A stretch of DNA of 59,047 nt from Corallococcus carmarthensis (GTDB lineage Bacteria; Myxococcota; Myxococcia; Myxococcales; Myxococcaceae): contig NZ_RAWE01000042.1 in assembly GCF_003611695.1 (NCBI RefSeq), forward strand, positions 1 to 59,047, in the 5' to 3' direction. The translations under genes were made by a program, and so were the position numbers. Below the pieces are notes generated by a model that worked only from the letters and a program-made list of their open reading frames with translations, was not told the origin of the DNA and made no database searches. Positions 1 through 11,030 of the stretch are shown here, in pieces. The stretch's first letter is position 1. Every line of letters begins with the position of its first letter.

Positions 1-342
1 GCTTCACGAGCAGCTCCAGCACCGCCGTCGCCTCCGCCTTCACCCGCGCGGCTGCACCTGCAGGCGCTGGAGCGGATTGAAGAGGGCAACGTGGCCGGGG
101 CGACGGCGGTGCTGGAGCTGCTCGTGAAGCAGGCGCCGGACTACCTGCCGGGCCTGTTGGAGCTGGCGTTGTTGCGCGAGCGCGCGGGGGCCCGGGACGC
201 GGCCTTCCCGCTGATGCGCGCCTTGCGCACGCGGGCGGGGCAATTGCCGCCGGACACACTGGTGGATGGACCGGAGGCGCTGCCCGCGCGCTTCTATCTG
301 GCGTCCGCTGACGCCTACCTGAATCTGGGGGCGCTGGAATGA
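1..342 (+). CDS. CheR-type methyltransferase, C-terminal TPR-like end (partial)
   Basis: Only the last 113 codons are present; the 5' part lies before the window. The visible part has an Ala/Pro-rich linker (residues about 1-18) and then amphipathic helices that read like tetratricopeptide repeats: GNVAGATAVLELLVKQAPDY, then LLELALLRERAGARDAAFPL, ending in FYLASADAYLNLGALE. No catalytic domain is visible. In myxobacterial chemosensory operons a CheR methyltransferase with C-terminal TPRs (FrzF type) often precedes cheW and cheA, and the stop overlaps the cheW start (ATGA). I infer it is the CheR of this operon, methylating glutamates on the receptor encoded at 4204-5823. A stand-alone TPR protein remains possible. 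Confidence 0.6.
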   Translation, partial: ASRAAPAPPSPPPSPARLHLQALERIEEGNVAGATAVLELLVKQAPDYLPGLLELALLRERAGARDAAFPLMRALRTRAGQLPPDTLVDGPEALPARFYLASADAYLNLGALE

Positions 343-884
343 AGGGGACGCCGCGGATGGTGGACGAGGCCCTGGAGGAGGAGACGCGTGAGCTGCTCGC
401 GCGCCGGGCCGCGCGCCTGCGCGAGCAGGGCGAGTCCACCGTGGAGGAGGCGGTCCACTGGATCGCCGAGTTCCCGCTGGGCGAGGAGCGCTACGCGCTG
501 CCGCTGGAGTCGCTGCGCGCGGCGCTGCCTTTGCGCATGGTGACGCCGGTGCCGCTGTCGGCGCCCGCGGTGATTGGCGTGCTGCGCTTCCAGGGGCAGG
601 TGCTGTCCGCGCTGAGCCTGGCGTCGCTGTTGGGTGGCCACGGGTGGCGGCAGGACCCGGCCGTGCTGCTGGTGGTGGACCGGGGCGACGGCGAGCTGTG
701 CGCGCTCGACTGTGAAGCGATTCCGCGCCCCACCACGCTGCCGCTCGCGTTCGTGGAGGCCGCGCGCGCGCGGGCGGAAGGGCCGGTGGTGGAGGTGTTC
801 ACCCAGGACCGGCAGCTCATCCACCTCATCGACCCACGGCGCCTGTTCGCCCAGTCCGACGTGGGAGCACGCCATGCCCGTTGA
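339..884 (+). CDS. cheW: CheW-like chemotaxis coupling protein
   Basis: A 181-residue CheW-domain protein. It would act as the cytoplasmic adaptor joining the methyl-accepting receptor to the CheA kinase. Residues about 1-40 form a charged helical lead. The CheW fold follows, with FPLGEERYALPLESLRAALP (first strand pair), VIGVLRFQGQVLSALSLASL (the usual GxxxxRGxxxP-like region, here varied) and LLVVDRGDGELCALDCEAIP. The ATG overlaps the stop of the preceding gene (ATGA at 339-342), which predicts translational coupling. Its 3' end overlaps the cheA start by 11 bases. It is slightly longer than stand-alone CheW (about 160 residues) because of the N-terminal lead. The family call is firm; the partner specificity comes from gene order. 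Confidence 0.88.
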   Translation: MKGTPRMVDEALEEETRELLARRAARLREQGESTVEEAVHWIAEFPLGEERYALPLESLRAALPLRMVTPVPLSAPAVIGVLRFQGQVLSALSLASLLGGHGWRQDPAVLLVVDRGDGELCALDCEAIPRPTTLPLAFVEAARARAEGPVVEVFTQDRQLIHLIDPRRLFAQSDVGARHAR

Positions 885-3042
885 TCCGATGTTGCAGCCG
901 CTGGTGGCGGGCTTCGCGGTGGAGGCCCAGGAGGTCATCCAGAAGGTCACCATGGACCTGCTGGAGCTGGAGCGCGAGGGGCTGGAGAACGACGCGCTCG
1001 CGAAAATCTATACGCGGCTGGGCCGGCACCTGCACACGCTGAAGGGCAGTGCCTCGTCGCTGGGCCTCCAGGACCTGGGCGACATCGCCCACAAGCTGGA
1101 GGACGCGCTGGCGCCGCTCAAGGCGCACACGCAGAAGATGCCGCGCCCGGTGGTGGACGTGCTGCTGCACGGGTTGGACCTGTTCATGCTGCGCGCCCAG
1201 GCGCACGCGGACGGGCGCGGGGACCACCTGCCGGACCCCGCCGCCGCGCTGGCCCAGCTGGTCGCCGCCGCCCCTCCGCCGGAGGAATCCGCCGTGCTGC
1301 CGGGGGGCGCCTTCGCGCAGGTGCCGCCCACCGTGGCCAGCCCTCCGCCCGTGTCCACCAGCGCCGCGCCTGAAGTGCTGCCTTCACTGGAGCCCGCGGG
1401 CGAGTCCTCAGACGCCGGGTGGCGGGTGAGCGCCAACCAGGTGACGTCGCTGATGCGCGAGGTGGAGCGCCTGCGCGAGGTGCGCCTGCGGGTGGAGGAG
1501 CGCAGCCGCGAATTGGAGCGGGTGTCCACGCTGCTCGCGAAGCAGGGCCTGCTGGCGGAGACGGCGGAGGCTCGCACGCTCCTGTCCGGCACGGGCCGCT
1601 CGCTGCGCACCGACGGCGAGGAGACGAGCGACGTCGTGGACGCGCTGGAGGAAGGCCTCAAGGCCATCACCACGCGCCCCACGCGCACCATCCTGGATCC
1701 GCTGCAGCGCATGGTGCGCGACCTGTCGCGCCAGCTGGGCAAGGAGGCGCGGCTGTCGGTGGTGGGCGCGGAGGTGTCGCTGGACCGGCGCCTGCTGGAG
1801 AAGCTCCAGGGCGCGCTCGTGCACATCCTGCGCAACGCGGTGGACCACGGCCTGGAGATGCCCACCGAGCGCGAGAAGGCCGGCAAGCACCACGAGGGCG
1901 CGCTCACGCTGCGCGTGGAGCAGCAGGGCAACCTCCTGTACCTGGAGGCGAGCGACGACGGGCGCGGCATCGACCTCAACCAGGTGCGCAAGGCCGCGGA
2001 GAAGCGCGGGCTGGTGACGGCGGAGGAGGCGGCGCGGCTCAACGACAACCAGGTGCGCGACCTCATCTTCAGCGCGGGCTTCAGCACGCGCTCGGACGTG
2101 ACGGACACCTCCGGGCGCGGCGTGGGCCTGGACGCGGTGCGCGCCACGGTGGAGTCCCTGCAGGGCCGCATTGAAGTCTCGAGCACGCGCGGGCAGGGCA
2201 CGCGCTTCGTGCTGACCCTGCCGGTGGACCTGGGCAGCTCTCCGGTGCTGATGGTGCGCGCGCTGGAGCAGTTCGTGGGCCTGCCCATGCTGGCGGTGGA
2301 GTCCACGCAGCTGGCGCGCCCGGACATGCTGCGCGTGGGCAAGCGCCGGGCGCACCTGGAATACCAGGGGCAGCTGCTGCCGGTGGTGGACCTGGGCGCG
2401 CGGCTGGGGCTGCGCGCGTCGTCTCCGCCCGCGGAGGGGCAGCCGCTGCTCATCGTGCAGAGCGGCGGCAAGCGCGTGGCGCTGGGCGTGGACGCGGTGG
2501 TGGGGGACCGGGACCTGGTCATCCGCCCGCTGCCGTCGGAGGTGCGCGACGTGGCGTCCTGGCAGGGCGCGGCGACGCTCAGCCGCGGCGAGCTCCTGCT
2601 CATCCTCCGGCCGGACTGGGTGGTGACGGACACGGAGAAGGTGACGGTGTCCGCGGTGAGCCGGCGGGCGCTGGTGGTGGATGACTCGCTCACCGCGCGC
2701 GCGCTGCACCGGGCCATGCTGGAGGCGGGTGGCTTCCAGGTGCACCTGGCGGCCAGCGGGGCGAGGGCCCTGGAGCGGCTGCAAGCGGACACCTACGACG
2801 TCGTCATCTGCGACCTGGACATGGAAGAGATGGACGGCATCGAACTCATCGCGCGGGTGCGCGAGCGCAAGGACACGCGCACGCTGCCCGTCATCCTGGT
2901 CTCCGCGCACGACAGCGCCGTGGCGCGTGAGCGCGGCCTGTCGTCCGGGGCGGACGGCTTCCTCAGCAAGCGCGAGTGCGCCGCGGGCCGGCTGCTCGCG
3001 GAAGTGCTGGACGTGATGAGCCGCCGCGGGAGCCGCGCTTGA
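874..3042 (+). CDS. cheA: Hybrid CheA histidine kinase with C-terminal receiver (FrzE-like)
   Basis: A 722-residue CheA-CheY fusion, the autokinase of the chemosensory array. Domains in order: HPt at residues about 5-110 with phospho-accepting His54 (RHLHTLKGSASS); a Pro/Ala-rich linker to about 180; a dimerisation/HATPase region with the N box HILRNAVDHGLE, the G1 box DDGRGID and the G2-like SGRGVGLDAV; a CheW-like regulatory domain at about 450-590; and a receiver from about 600 with phospho-accepting Asp647 (VVICDLDM). The ATG at 874 is chosen because homology starts at MPVDPML and it overlaps cheW by 11 bases; an in-frame extension to 634 lies inside cheW and is rejected. The fused receiver probably serves as internal phosphate sink or output, since no separate cheY is visible here. 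Confidence 0.93.
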   Translation: MPVDPMLQPLVAGFAVEAQEVIQKVTMDLLELEREGLENDALAKIYTRLGRHLHTLKGSASSLGLQDLGDIAHKLEDALAPLKAHTQKMPRPVVDVLLHGLDLFMLRAQAHADGRGDHLPDPAAALAQLVAAAPPPEESAVLPGGAFAQVPPTVASPPPVSTSAAPEVLPSLEPAGESSDAGWRVSANQVTSLMREVERLREVRLRVEERSRELERVSTLLAKQGLLAETAEARTLLSGTGRSLRTDGEETSDVVDALEEGLKAITTRPTRTILDPLQRMVRDLSRQLGKEARLSVVGAEVSLDRRLLEKLQGALVHILRNAVDHGLEMPTEREKAGKHHEGALTLRVEQQGNLLYLEASDDGRGIDLNQVRKAAEKRGLVTAEEAARLNDNQVRDLIFSAGFSTRSDVTDTSGRGVGLDAVRATVESLQGRIEVSSTRGQGTRFVLTLPVDLGSSPVLMVRALEQFVGLPMLAVESTQLARPDMLRVGKRRAHLEYQGQLLPVVDLGARLGLRASSPPAEGQPLLIVQSGGKRVALGVDAVVGDRDLVIRPLPSEVRDVASWQGAATLSRGELLLILRPDWVVTDTEKVTVSAVSRRALVVDDSLTARALHRAMLEAGGFQVHLAASGARALERLQADTYDVVICDLDMEEMDGIELIARVRERKDTRTLPVILVSAHDSAVARERGLSSGADGFLSKRECAAGRLLAEVLDVMSRRGSRA

Positions 3043-4106
3043 GTTCGAAGAAGTCCATTCGCGTGCTCGTGGTGGATGACTCGCCCACCATGGCCAACAC
3101 CCTCACCGCGCTGCTCACGGAAGAGCCGCGCATCGAGGTCGTGGGCCGGGCGGGAGACGGCAACCGCGCCGTGCAGCTGGCGCGCCTGCTGCGTCCGGAC
3201 GTCATCACCATGGACCTGCTGCTGCCCGGCCTGGACGGTCCGGCGGCCATCGGGCACATCATGTCCCAGGCGCCCGCGCGCATCCTGGTGGTGAGCGCGG
3301 TGGCGGAGCAGCGCGGCGTGGACCTGGGCTTCCAGGCGATGAGCGCCGGAGCGCTGGAGCTCATCGGCAAGCCCAACGTCACCAACGCGGAGGAGCTGCG
3401 CCGCTGGGGCCGGGAGCTGGCCCACTCCGTGTGCCTGATGGCGGAGGTGCCCGTCATCTCCCGCCGCCCGCGCGCCGTCGCGCCGCCGCCCATGCCCAGC
3501 GGGGCGCGGGTGGACGTGTTCGGCCTGGTGGCCTCCACCGGTGGGCCGCCCGCGCTGGCGGAGGTGCTGTCCAAGCTGCCCCGCGACCTGCCGGTGCCCA
3601 TGCTGGTCGCGCAGCACATCACCGTGGGCTTCACGCAGGGGATGGTGCGCTGGCTGTCCCAGGTGTGCGAGCTGCAGGTGGGCATGGCGCGCGACGGCGA
3701 GCGGCTGGAGCCGGGCCGCGTGTACTTCCCGCTGGATGGCCATGACCTGCTGGTGGACAGCATCGGGCTGGCCCGTCTGCAGCGCAGCACCGGTGGGCCG
3801 TGCCCCAACGGGGACGTGCTCCTGAGCTCGCTGGCCATGGCGTACGGCCGGCGCAGCGGCGGCGGCGTCCTCACCGGCATGGGCGAGGACGGCGCGCGGG
3901 GCCTGCTGGCCATCCGTCAGGCCGGGGGCGTCACCCTGGCCCAGGACGAGGCCTCCAGCGTCGTCTACGGCATGCCGCGCGCCGCCGTGGAGTTGAAGGC
4001 CACCGACGGGGGCACGCCCCTGGCGCTGGTGGCGGACCTCATCCTTCAGAGCTGTCAGCGACCGTCGTTCCGACCGACTCGTGGCCCGGAGGGGGGGGCC
4101 CGGTGA
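3039..4106 (+). CDS. cheB: CheB protein-glutamate methylesterase/glutaminase
   Basis: A 355-residue two-domain CheB. The receiver (residues 1-125) has the acidic pair D13/D14 and phospho-acceptor D59 ([10 protein letters not shown]). The methylesterase domain (about 155-345) has a Ser-His-Asp triad visible as S166 (VASTGGPP), H193 (VAQHITVG) and D284 (LTGMGEDG). Phosphorylation by CheA is expected to activate removal of methyl groups from the receptor. The start is TTG at 3039 in a TTGA overlap with the cheA stop, and it gives the normal CheB N-terminus [13 protein letters not shown]. An in-frame start at 2976 would lie inside cheA and is less likely. It is coupled to cheA and ends 97 bases before the receptor gene start. 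Confidence 0.93.
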   Translation: MSSKKSIRVLVVDDSPTMANTLTALLTEEPRIEVVGRAGDGNRAVQLARLLRPDVITMDLLLPGLDGPAAIGHIMSQAPARILVVSAVAEQRGVDLGFQAMSAGALELIGKPNVTNAEELRRWGRELAHSVCLMAEVPVISRRPRAVAPPPMPSGARVDVFGLVASTGGPPALAEVLSKLPRDLPVPMLVAQHITVGFTQGMVRWLSQVCELQVGMARDGERLEPGRVYFPLDGHDLLVDSIGLARLQRSTGGPCPNGDVLLSSLAMAYGRRSGGGVLTGMGEDGARGLLAIRQAGGVTLAQDEASSVVYGMPRAAVELKATDGGTPLALVADLILQSCQRPSFRPTRGPEGGAR

Positions 4107-4158
4107 GCCGTTTCCCACCAACAAACCGCAGCCGCCTGCGTTGTCCCTGGCGTCGGAT

Positions 4159-4173
4159 GGCCGACGGTCGGCC
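4159..4173. other. Short palindrome upstream of the receptor gene
   Basis: GGCCGACGGTCGGCC is a 7-base inverted repeat around one central base, lying between the cheB stop and the probable receptor start. The one-base centre argues against an RNA hairpin. It could be an operator-like site, or chance in GC-rich DNA. Confidence 0.25.
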
Positions 4174-4203
4174 GCCCGAGGACGCCACCCCGGGAGTGTT
4201 CCC

Positions 4204-5823
4204 TTGAAGCCCTCCGCCACGCTCCCTGTCTCCTTCCTGCGTGGGCTCGGGCTCGCGCCGAAGTTCGTGCTCGTCACGGCGCTCATCAGCGCCTCCGTGG
4301 CCCTCCTCCTCACCCTCATCGCCACCCGCCAGCTGGAGTCCAACCTGGAGGAGCGCCACGCCAGCGAGGGCGAGGCCGTGGCGCTGAGCCTGGCCATCGC
4401 GGCGGAGCAGGGCGTGTCCGCGGGCATGAGCTCGCTCCAGCCGCTGCTGGAGACGTTCCGCGAGCGCGAGGACCTGGCCTACATCTTCATCCAGGACCCC
4501 ACCGGCTTCGTGCTGGTGCACTCGTTCCAGGGGGGCTTCCCGGAGAACCTGAAGGCCGCGCTCGACGCGCAGCCCGCCGTGGGCACGGGCCGCACCCGCG
4601 TGGTGCCGGAGGTCCGGCTGTCGCGCGGTGGCAGGACGCTGCGCGCGCTGGACGTGTCCGCGGCCGTGGCGGAGAAGGGGCGGCTGGGCACCGTGCACGT
4701 GGGCATGGCGCGCGAGTTCATCGACGCGAAGGTGGATACGCTGCGCTGGGCCATGCTGCGCTTCGCGCTCCTGCTGGTGGCGGGCGGCGTGGTGCTGGCG
4801 GCGCTGTTCGGCCGGAGCATCGTGCGGCCCCTGGCGGAGCTCACGTCCGTGGCGGGCGACATCGTGTCGTCCGGCGACCTCACCCGCACCATCCGGGCGC
4901 GGGGCAATGACGAGGTGGGGCGGCTGTCCAACTCGTTCTCGCTGATGGTGGGCAAGCTGCGCGAGGTGACGGTCAACCTCCAGCACGCCGCCTCCGCGCT
5001 CACCCAGTCCACCGACCACCTCAACGCGTCCTCCACCGAGCAGGCGCAGACCATCTCCCGGCAGGCCGCCGCGCTGCAGGAGACGCAGGTGACGGCGCAG
5101 GAGATCAAACAGACCTCCACGCTGGCCGCCCAGAAGGCGGAGAGCGTGCTCAGCGTCGCCGAGCGCGCGGACACCCTGGCCAAGGCGGGCGAGGCCTCCA
5201 TCGAGCAGACGATGGCGGGCCTCAACGACATCCGCGCGCAGGTGGGGGAGATCGCGGAGAAGATTTTGGAGCTGGGCGAGCGCACCCGTCAGATTGGCGG
5301 CATCACCCAGACGGTGAAGGACCTGGCGGACCAGTCCAACATGCTCGCGCTCAACGCGGCCATCGAAGCCGTGCGCTCCGGCGAGCACGGCAAGGGCTTC
5401 AGCGTGGTGGCGCGCGAAATCCGGGCCCTGGCGGACCAGTCCATCCAGGCGACCACGCGGGTGCGGGAGCTGCTGGACGACATCGCCAGCTCCGTCACCG
5501 CCGCGGTGCGCATCACCGAGCGCGGCGCGGAGCGGATGGAGGCGGGCCTGGCGCAGGTGCGAGACAGCGGGCAGAACCTGCGCGAGCTGTCCTCCATCGT
5601 CCAGGACAACGCCGCCGCCGTCCGGCAGATCGCCGCCGCGGTGAACCAGCAGAACGTGGGCATCAATCAGATCACCCTGGCGGTGAACGATTTGTCCAAG
5701 ATGATGGACGACACCGTGGCCCGCATCGGGTCCACGGGCGAGGCGGCCACCACGCTTCAAATCATCTCCGAGCAGCTCGCCAGCGCCGTGGGCGCGTACA
5801 AGGTCGTGGCCAAGCCGGAGTAG
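4204..5823 (+). CDS. Methyl-accepting chemotaxis protein
   Basis: A 539-residue transmembrane receptor. TM1 is at about 19-41 ([20 protein letters not shown]). An extracytoplasmic sensing domain at about 42-180 resembles a single Cache fold ([16 protein letters not shown]). TM2 is at about 182-205, HAMP at about 206-258, and then a long coiled-coil signalling domain with the hairpin tip [18 protein letters not shown]. It is the only receptor in this operon and the likely substrate of the CheR and CheB encoded upstream. TTG at 4204 is chosen because GGGAG lies 7 bases before it and TM1 follows directly. A GTG at 4081 would overlap cheB and add a low-complexity leader. The ligand cannot be deduced. 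Confidence 0.92.
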   Translation: MKPSATLPVSFLRGLGLAPKFVLVTALISASVALLLTLIATRQLESNLEERHASEGEAVALSLAIAAEQGVSAGMSSLQPLLETFREREDLAYIFIQDPTGFVLVHSFQGGFPENLKAALDAQPAVGTGRTRVVPEVRLSRGGRTLRALDVSAAVAEKGRLGTVHVGMAREFIDAKVDTLRWAMLRFALLLVAGGVVLAALFGRSIVRPLAELTSVAGDIVSSGDLTRTIRARGNDEVGRLSNSFSLMVGKLREVTVNLQHAASALTQSTDHLNASSTEQAQTISRQAAALQETQVTAQEIKQTSTLAAQKAESVLSVAERADTLAKAGEASIEQTMAGLNDIRAQVGEIAEKILELGERTRQIGGITQTVKDLADQSNMLALNAAIEAVRSGEHGKGFSVVAREIRALADQSIQATTRVRELLDDIASSVTAAVRITERGAERMEAGLAQVRDSGQNLRELSSIVQDNAAAVRQIAAAVNQQNVGINQITLAVNDLSKMMDDTVARIGSTGEAATTLQIISEQLASAVGAYKVVAKPE

Positions 5824-5877
5824 GAAACACGAAGGCCCCAGGTCCCCATGAAGGGGGCCCGGGGCCTCGGGTGTTTC
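5824..5877. terminator. Bidirectional terminator between the che operon and clpA
   Basis: A long inverted repeat fills the convergent gap. The left arm is GAAACACGAAGGCCCCAGG followed by TCCCC; the right arm runs from GGGGGCCCGGGGCC to TCGGGTGTTTC. The outer GAAACAC/GTGTTTC pair puts A-rich and T-rich ends on both strands, so it can end transcripts from either side. Confidence 0.85.
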
Positions 5878-5892
5878 AAACCGTCGCCGTGC

Positions 5893-8175
<2,283 letters not shown>

Positions 8176-8178
8176 GGT

Positions 8179-8505
8179 TCAGCCTTCCTCGGGTTCCATG
8201 GACAGCCGCAGGGGGAACCCGTTGTCCCTCGCCGCGGCCTCCACTGTCTTGAGCTTCGTCTCGGCGACGTCGTAGGTATAAACGCCCGCCACACCGATGC
8301 CGTTGTAATGAACGTGCATCATGATCTGCACGGCATCCGTCTCCGACTTGTGGAAGATCTCCTTGAGCACGGCCACCACGAACTCCCGCGTGGTGTAGTT
8401 GTCGTTGTGCAGGAGGACCTTGTAGAGCGTCGGCCTCTTCAGCTTCTGCTTGGGGACGGCCTCCGTGACGACCTGGCCGTCATCGTGTTGGTGCTTCTGC
8501 GCCAT
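8179..8505 (-). CDS. clpS: ATP-dependent Clp protease adaptor ClpS
   Basis: A 108-residue ClpS. It binds the ClpA N-domain and delivers N-end-rule substrates. The flexible N-terminus (residues 1-25) precedes the core, with the conserved LLHNDNYTTREFVVAVL stretch (N-degron pocket Asn-Asp) and the HKSETDAVQIMMHVHYNGIG helix with the pocket Met and His residues. It lies immediately upstream of clpA with a 3-base gap, the usual clpS-clpA order. The length is typical. The upstream gap of 60 bases to the acyltransferase-like gene may hold an additional promoter, but nothing clear is visible. Confidence 0.97.
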   Translation of the reverse strand: MAQKHQHDDGQVVTEAVPKQKLKRPTLYKVLLHNDNYTTREFVVAVLKEIFHKSETDAVQIMMHVHYNGIGVAGVYTYDVAETKLKTVEAAARDNGFPLRLSMEPEEG

Positions 8506-8565
8506 GGGCTTGCGGACTCCCTTGCCTTCGCTTCGCGAACCTCTGGCGGGCCTGCGTGAAACCGC

Positions 8566-9726
8566 TCAGACCCGCTCCTTGAAACCCGTCTCCGCCCACC
8601 ACAGTGGCAGGCCGCTCTCGACGGCTGCCCGCTCGTGCGCCAGGAAGCCGCGCACCGCCCGGTCCAGGCCGGGGTGGAGGAACAAATGCGCACTGTACGT
8701 GAGGTGCGGCTCGAAACCCCGGGTGAGCTTGTGCTCGCCACCCGCTCCCGGCTCGAAGCGCTCGCGGCCCTGCGCGATGCAGTCCTCCACCGGGTGGTAG
8801 AGGCACACGTTGAAGTGCAGGAACGGATGGTCCTCCAGCGCTCCCCAATAACGGCCGTACAGCGTGCTCGGCCCGGTGAAGTTGAACGCGCCGGCCACCC
8901 TGCGGCCTTCCCGCCGGGCCTCCACGAACTCACACCGGTGGCGGAAGCCAGCGAGCAGGCGGGCGAAGAAGTCCTGCGTCAGCGACCGCACACCCCACGG
9001 GTAGCGGTCCACGGTGGAGACGTAGAGCTGGTGGGCCCAGGCCGCGTCCACCTCCTCCAACGCGTCGCCCCGGAGCGTCCGCAGGGTGATGCCCTGGGGC
9101 TCCAACGCACGGCGCTCGCGCTGGAGCTGGTGCCGGCGCTTGGAGCGGAAGCGGTCGAGGAAGTCCTCGAACGTCCGGTAGCCCGCGTTGCGCCACAGGT
9201 ACTGCACGCCCAGGCGCAAGGCATAGCCCTGCGCCTCCAGCACCGGCAGCTCCTCCGGAGTGGGGAAGAGGACGTGGACGCTGGAGAGCCCCTCCGCGCG
9301 CGCGTACTCCAGCGCGGCGTTGTAGAGCTCCGTCTCGCGGCAGGGGAGGTCCTCGCCGGGGGCCACCAGCACGCGGCGGCCGGTGGCGGGGGTGAAGGGC
9401 ACGCCCAGGACGAGCTTGGGGTAGTAGCGCAGGCCCGCGCGCTCGGCGGCGGTGGCCCAGGCGGCGTCGAAGACGAACTCGCCGTGGCTGTCGTCCTTGA
9501 GGTACGCGGGCGCGGCGGCGATGAGGCGCGAGCCCCGCCACAGGGTGAGGTGGCGCGGGTGCCAGCCGCGCTCGGGCACCACGCAGCCGCTCTCCTCCAG
9601 GGCGGCGAGGAAGCCCCACTCCAGGAACGGCGCCGACGCCGGGTCCACGAGCGCGTCCCAGGCCGACGCGGGAACGTCGGTGATGGACGTGAGCAGGCGC
9701 AGCGTGGTGGGGAGCGGGGCGGACAT
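8566..9726 (-). CDS. COG3146/DUF482-type GNAT-fold acyltransferase-like protein
   Basis: A 386-residue protein of the family annotated as peptidogalycan biosynthesis or GNAT N-acetyltransferase. Recognisable stretches are ASAWDALVDPASAPFLEWGF near the N-terminus, FDAAWATAAERAGLRYYPKL, the conserved LGVPFTPATGRRVL, FRSKRRHQLQRERRAL in the middle, and HFNVCLYHPVEDCIAQG with GEHKLTRGF near the C-terminus. Members resemble FemAB-like tandem GNAT folds; the substrate is not established. The start at 9726 (MSAPLPTTLRLL) begins the conserved part; the frame upstream is low-complexity antisense to the next gene. It lies between a conserved unknown and clpS on the same strand, but a link to proteolysis is only positional. 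Confidence 0.85.
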   Translation of the reverse strand: MSAPLPTTLRLLTSITDVPASAWDALVDPASAPFLEWGFLAALEESGCVVPERGWHPRHLTLWRGSRLIAAAPAYLKDDSHGEFVFDAAWATAAERAGLRYYPKLVLGVPFTPATGRRVLVAPGEDLPCRETELYNAALEYARAEGLSSVHVLFPTPEELPVLEAQGYALRLGVQYLWRNAGYRTFEDFLDRFRSKRRHQLQRERRALEPQGITLRTLRGDALEEVDAAWAHQLYVSTVDRYPWGVRSLTQDFFARLLAGFRHRCEFVEARREGRRVAGAFNFTGPSTLYGRYWGALEDHPFLHFNVCLYHPVEDCIAQGRERFEPGAGGEHKLTRGFEPHLTYSAHLFLHPGLDRAVRGFLAHERAAVESGLPLWWAETGFKERV

Positions 9727-9791
9727 GGACGTGGCGAGCGCCAGCCTATAACGGCGCGTGGCGGCTGCCGCCACGGCAGCCAGGACGCCGT

Positions 9792-10232
9792 CTACTTGCC
9801 GCGCGTCAGCTCCTGGGCCAGGAAGCCGGCCACTTCCGTGAGCCCCGCGGCGGCGCGCTTGCGGCCCTCGTCGGACTCCATGACGCGGCGGGCGGCGTCG
9901 CTGGCGGTGCCCACCTCCAGGTCCACCAGGACGAGGAAGGCGCTCCAGCCGGGCGTCACGTTGGCGACCTTGCCCGGCCGCTGGGGCCGGTCGCTCAGGG
10001 TGGCGGCCACCTTCTCCAGGAGGCCTTCTTCCTTGAGACGTTTCGTGCTCCCGAGCATCTGGGTCCAGGTGGCCTCCAGCAGGGAGGTCAGCAGGCGGCC
10101 GGAGAGGGCGGTGGAGAGGCGCTGGGCGGCCTCCTCGGTGTCCACGCGGTGGGCGTCCGCGTAGGTGGGGCCCAGCTTGGCCACCACCACGGCCTTCGTG
10201 GCGAGGTGGGCGAGGCGCGGCGGGAAGGGCAT
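9792..10232 (-). CDS. Conserved hypothetical protein, 146 residues
   Basis: I do not recognise a named domain. The protein is soluble and mostly helical (PRLAHLATKAVVVAKL, RLSTALSGRLLTSLLEATW, GLTEVAGFLAQELTRGK), with no signal peptide or membrane segment. Codon use is the same as its neighbours. It is the first gene of the leftward group with the acyltransferase-like gene, clpS and clpA. The ATG at 10232 has only a weak upstream purine stretch, so the exact start is uncertain. Confidence 0.7.
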   Translation of the reverse strand: MPFPPRLAHLATKAVVVAKLGPTYADAHRVDTEEAAQRLSTALSGRLLTSLLEATWTQMLGSTKRLKEEGLLEKVAATLSDRPQRPGKVANVTPGWSAFLVLVDLEVGTASDAARRVMESDEGRKRAAAGLTEVAGFLAQELTRGK

Positions 10233-10356
10233 GGGGGAGGGTCCTCGCCAGCAGGGCAGGCAAATGGGGGGCCCGGGCCGGAATTGGACGGGGCCCCATG
10301 TCTTACATCGGTGACGGGCCGGGCTCCATCCGGAGTGAATGAACGGCGCGGGGCGT

Positions 10357-10386
10357 TTGCCTGACAGCCGGACAGGTTGCTATGGG
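10357..10386 (+). promoter_or_regulatory. Possible sigma-70-like promoter for the Nfu gene
   Basis: TTGCCT (10357-10362) and TATGGG (10381-10386) are separated by 18 bases, about 45 bases before the Nfu start. The match to the consensus is weak and the call rests on position. Confidence 0.25.
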
Positions 10387-10431
10387 GCCCGGCGCCCTTT
10401 AGAGGAAGCGGACTTTCGTAGGGAGAACAGA

Positions 10432-10992
10432 ATGTCAGTGAACATCCAGCTCGAGTGGACCCCCAACCCCAGCACGTTGAAGTACGTGGTGGACCGCAAG
10501 CTGCTGGGCGGTGGCGCGGTGAACTTCACCAACCGGGACGAAGCGCAGGCCAAGTCGCCCCTGGCGCTCCGGCTCATGGACATCCAGGGCGTGACGGCGG
10601 TGATGCTGGGCACGAACTTCGTCACCGTGACGAAGGGCGAGTCCGGTGAATGGGACGAGCTCAACGACTCCGTGATGTCCACGCTGGACACGCACCTGTC
10701 GGAAAACCTGCCGGTGGTGGACGAGGCGGCGGTCGCGGCGGCGCGTCAGGCGACGAGCGCGGACGGCACGGTGGAGCAGCGCATCCAGTTCATCCTGGAC
10801 GAGGAGATCCGCCCGGCCGTGGCGCAGGACGGCGGTGACATCACGCTGGACCGCTTCGAGGACGGCATCGTGTACCTGCACATGAAGGGTTCGTGCGCGG
10901 GCTGCCCGTCGTCCACGGCGACGCTGAAGATGGGCATCGAAGGCCGGCTCCGGGAGATGATCCCGGAGGTCACCGAAGTGGTGTCCGTCTGA
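10432..10992 (+). CDS. Nfu/NifU-type Fe-S cluster scaffold protein
   Basis: A 186-residue protein with an N-terminal Nfu_N domain (residues about 4-90: LEWTPNPSTLKYVV, LALRLMDIQGVTAVMLGTNF) and a C-terminal NifU-like domain (about 115-185). The latter carries the cluster-binding CxxC at C155/C158 (MKGSCAGCPSS). It is expected to hold a [4Fe-4S] cluster between subunits and pass it to client apoproteins. The start ATG follows AGGGAGAAC with good spacing; longer in-frame extensions lack homology. The next gene overlaps or abuts it, so they are probably co-transcribed. Confidence 0.93.
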   Translation: MSVNIQLEWTPNPSTLKYVVDRKLLGGGAVNFTNRDEAQAKSPLALRLMDIQGVTAVMLGTNFVTVTKGESGEWDELNDSVMSTLDTHLSENLPVVDEAAVAAARQATSADGTVEQRIQFILDEEIRPAVAQDGGDITLDRFEDGIVYLHMKGSCAGCPSSTATLKMGIEGRLREMIPEVTEVVSV

Positions 10993-11030
10993 GACGCAAC
11001 GTCAAGGCGCCGCAGGTCCGCAAGGAGCTC

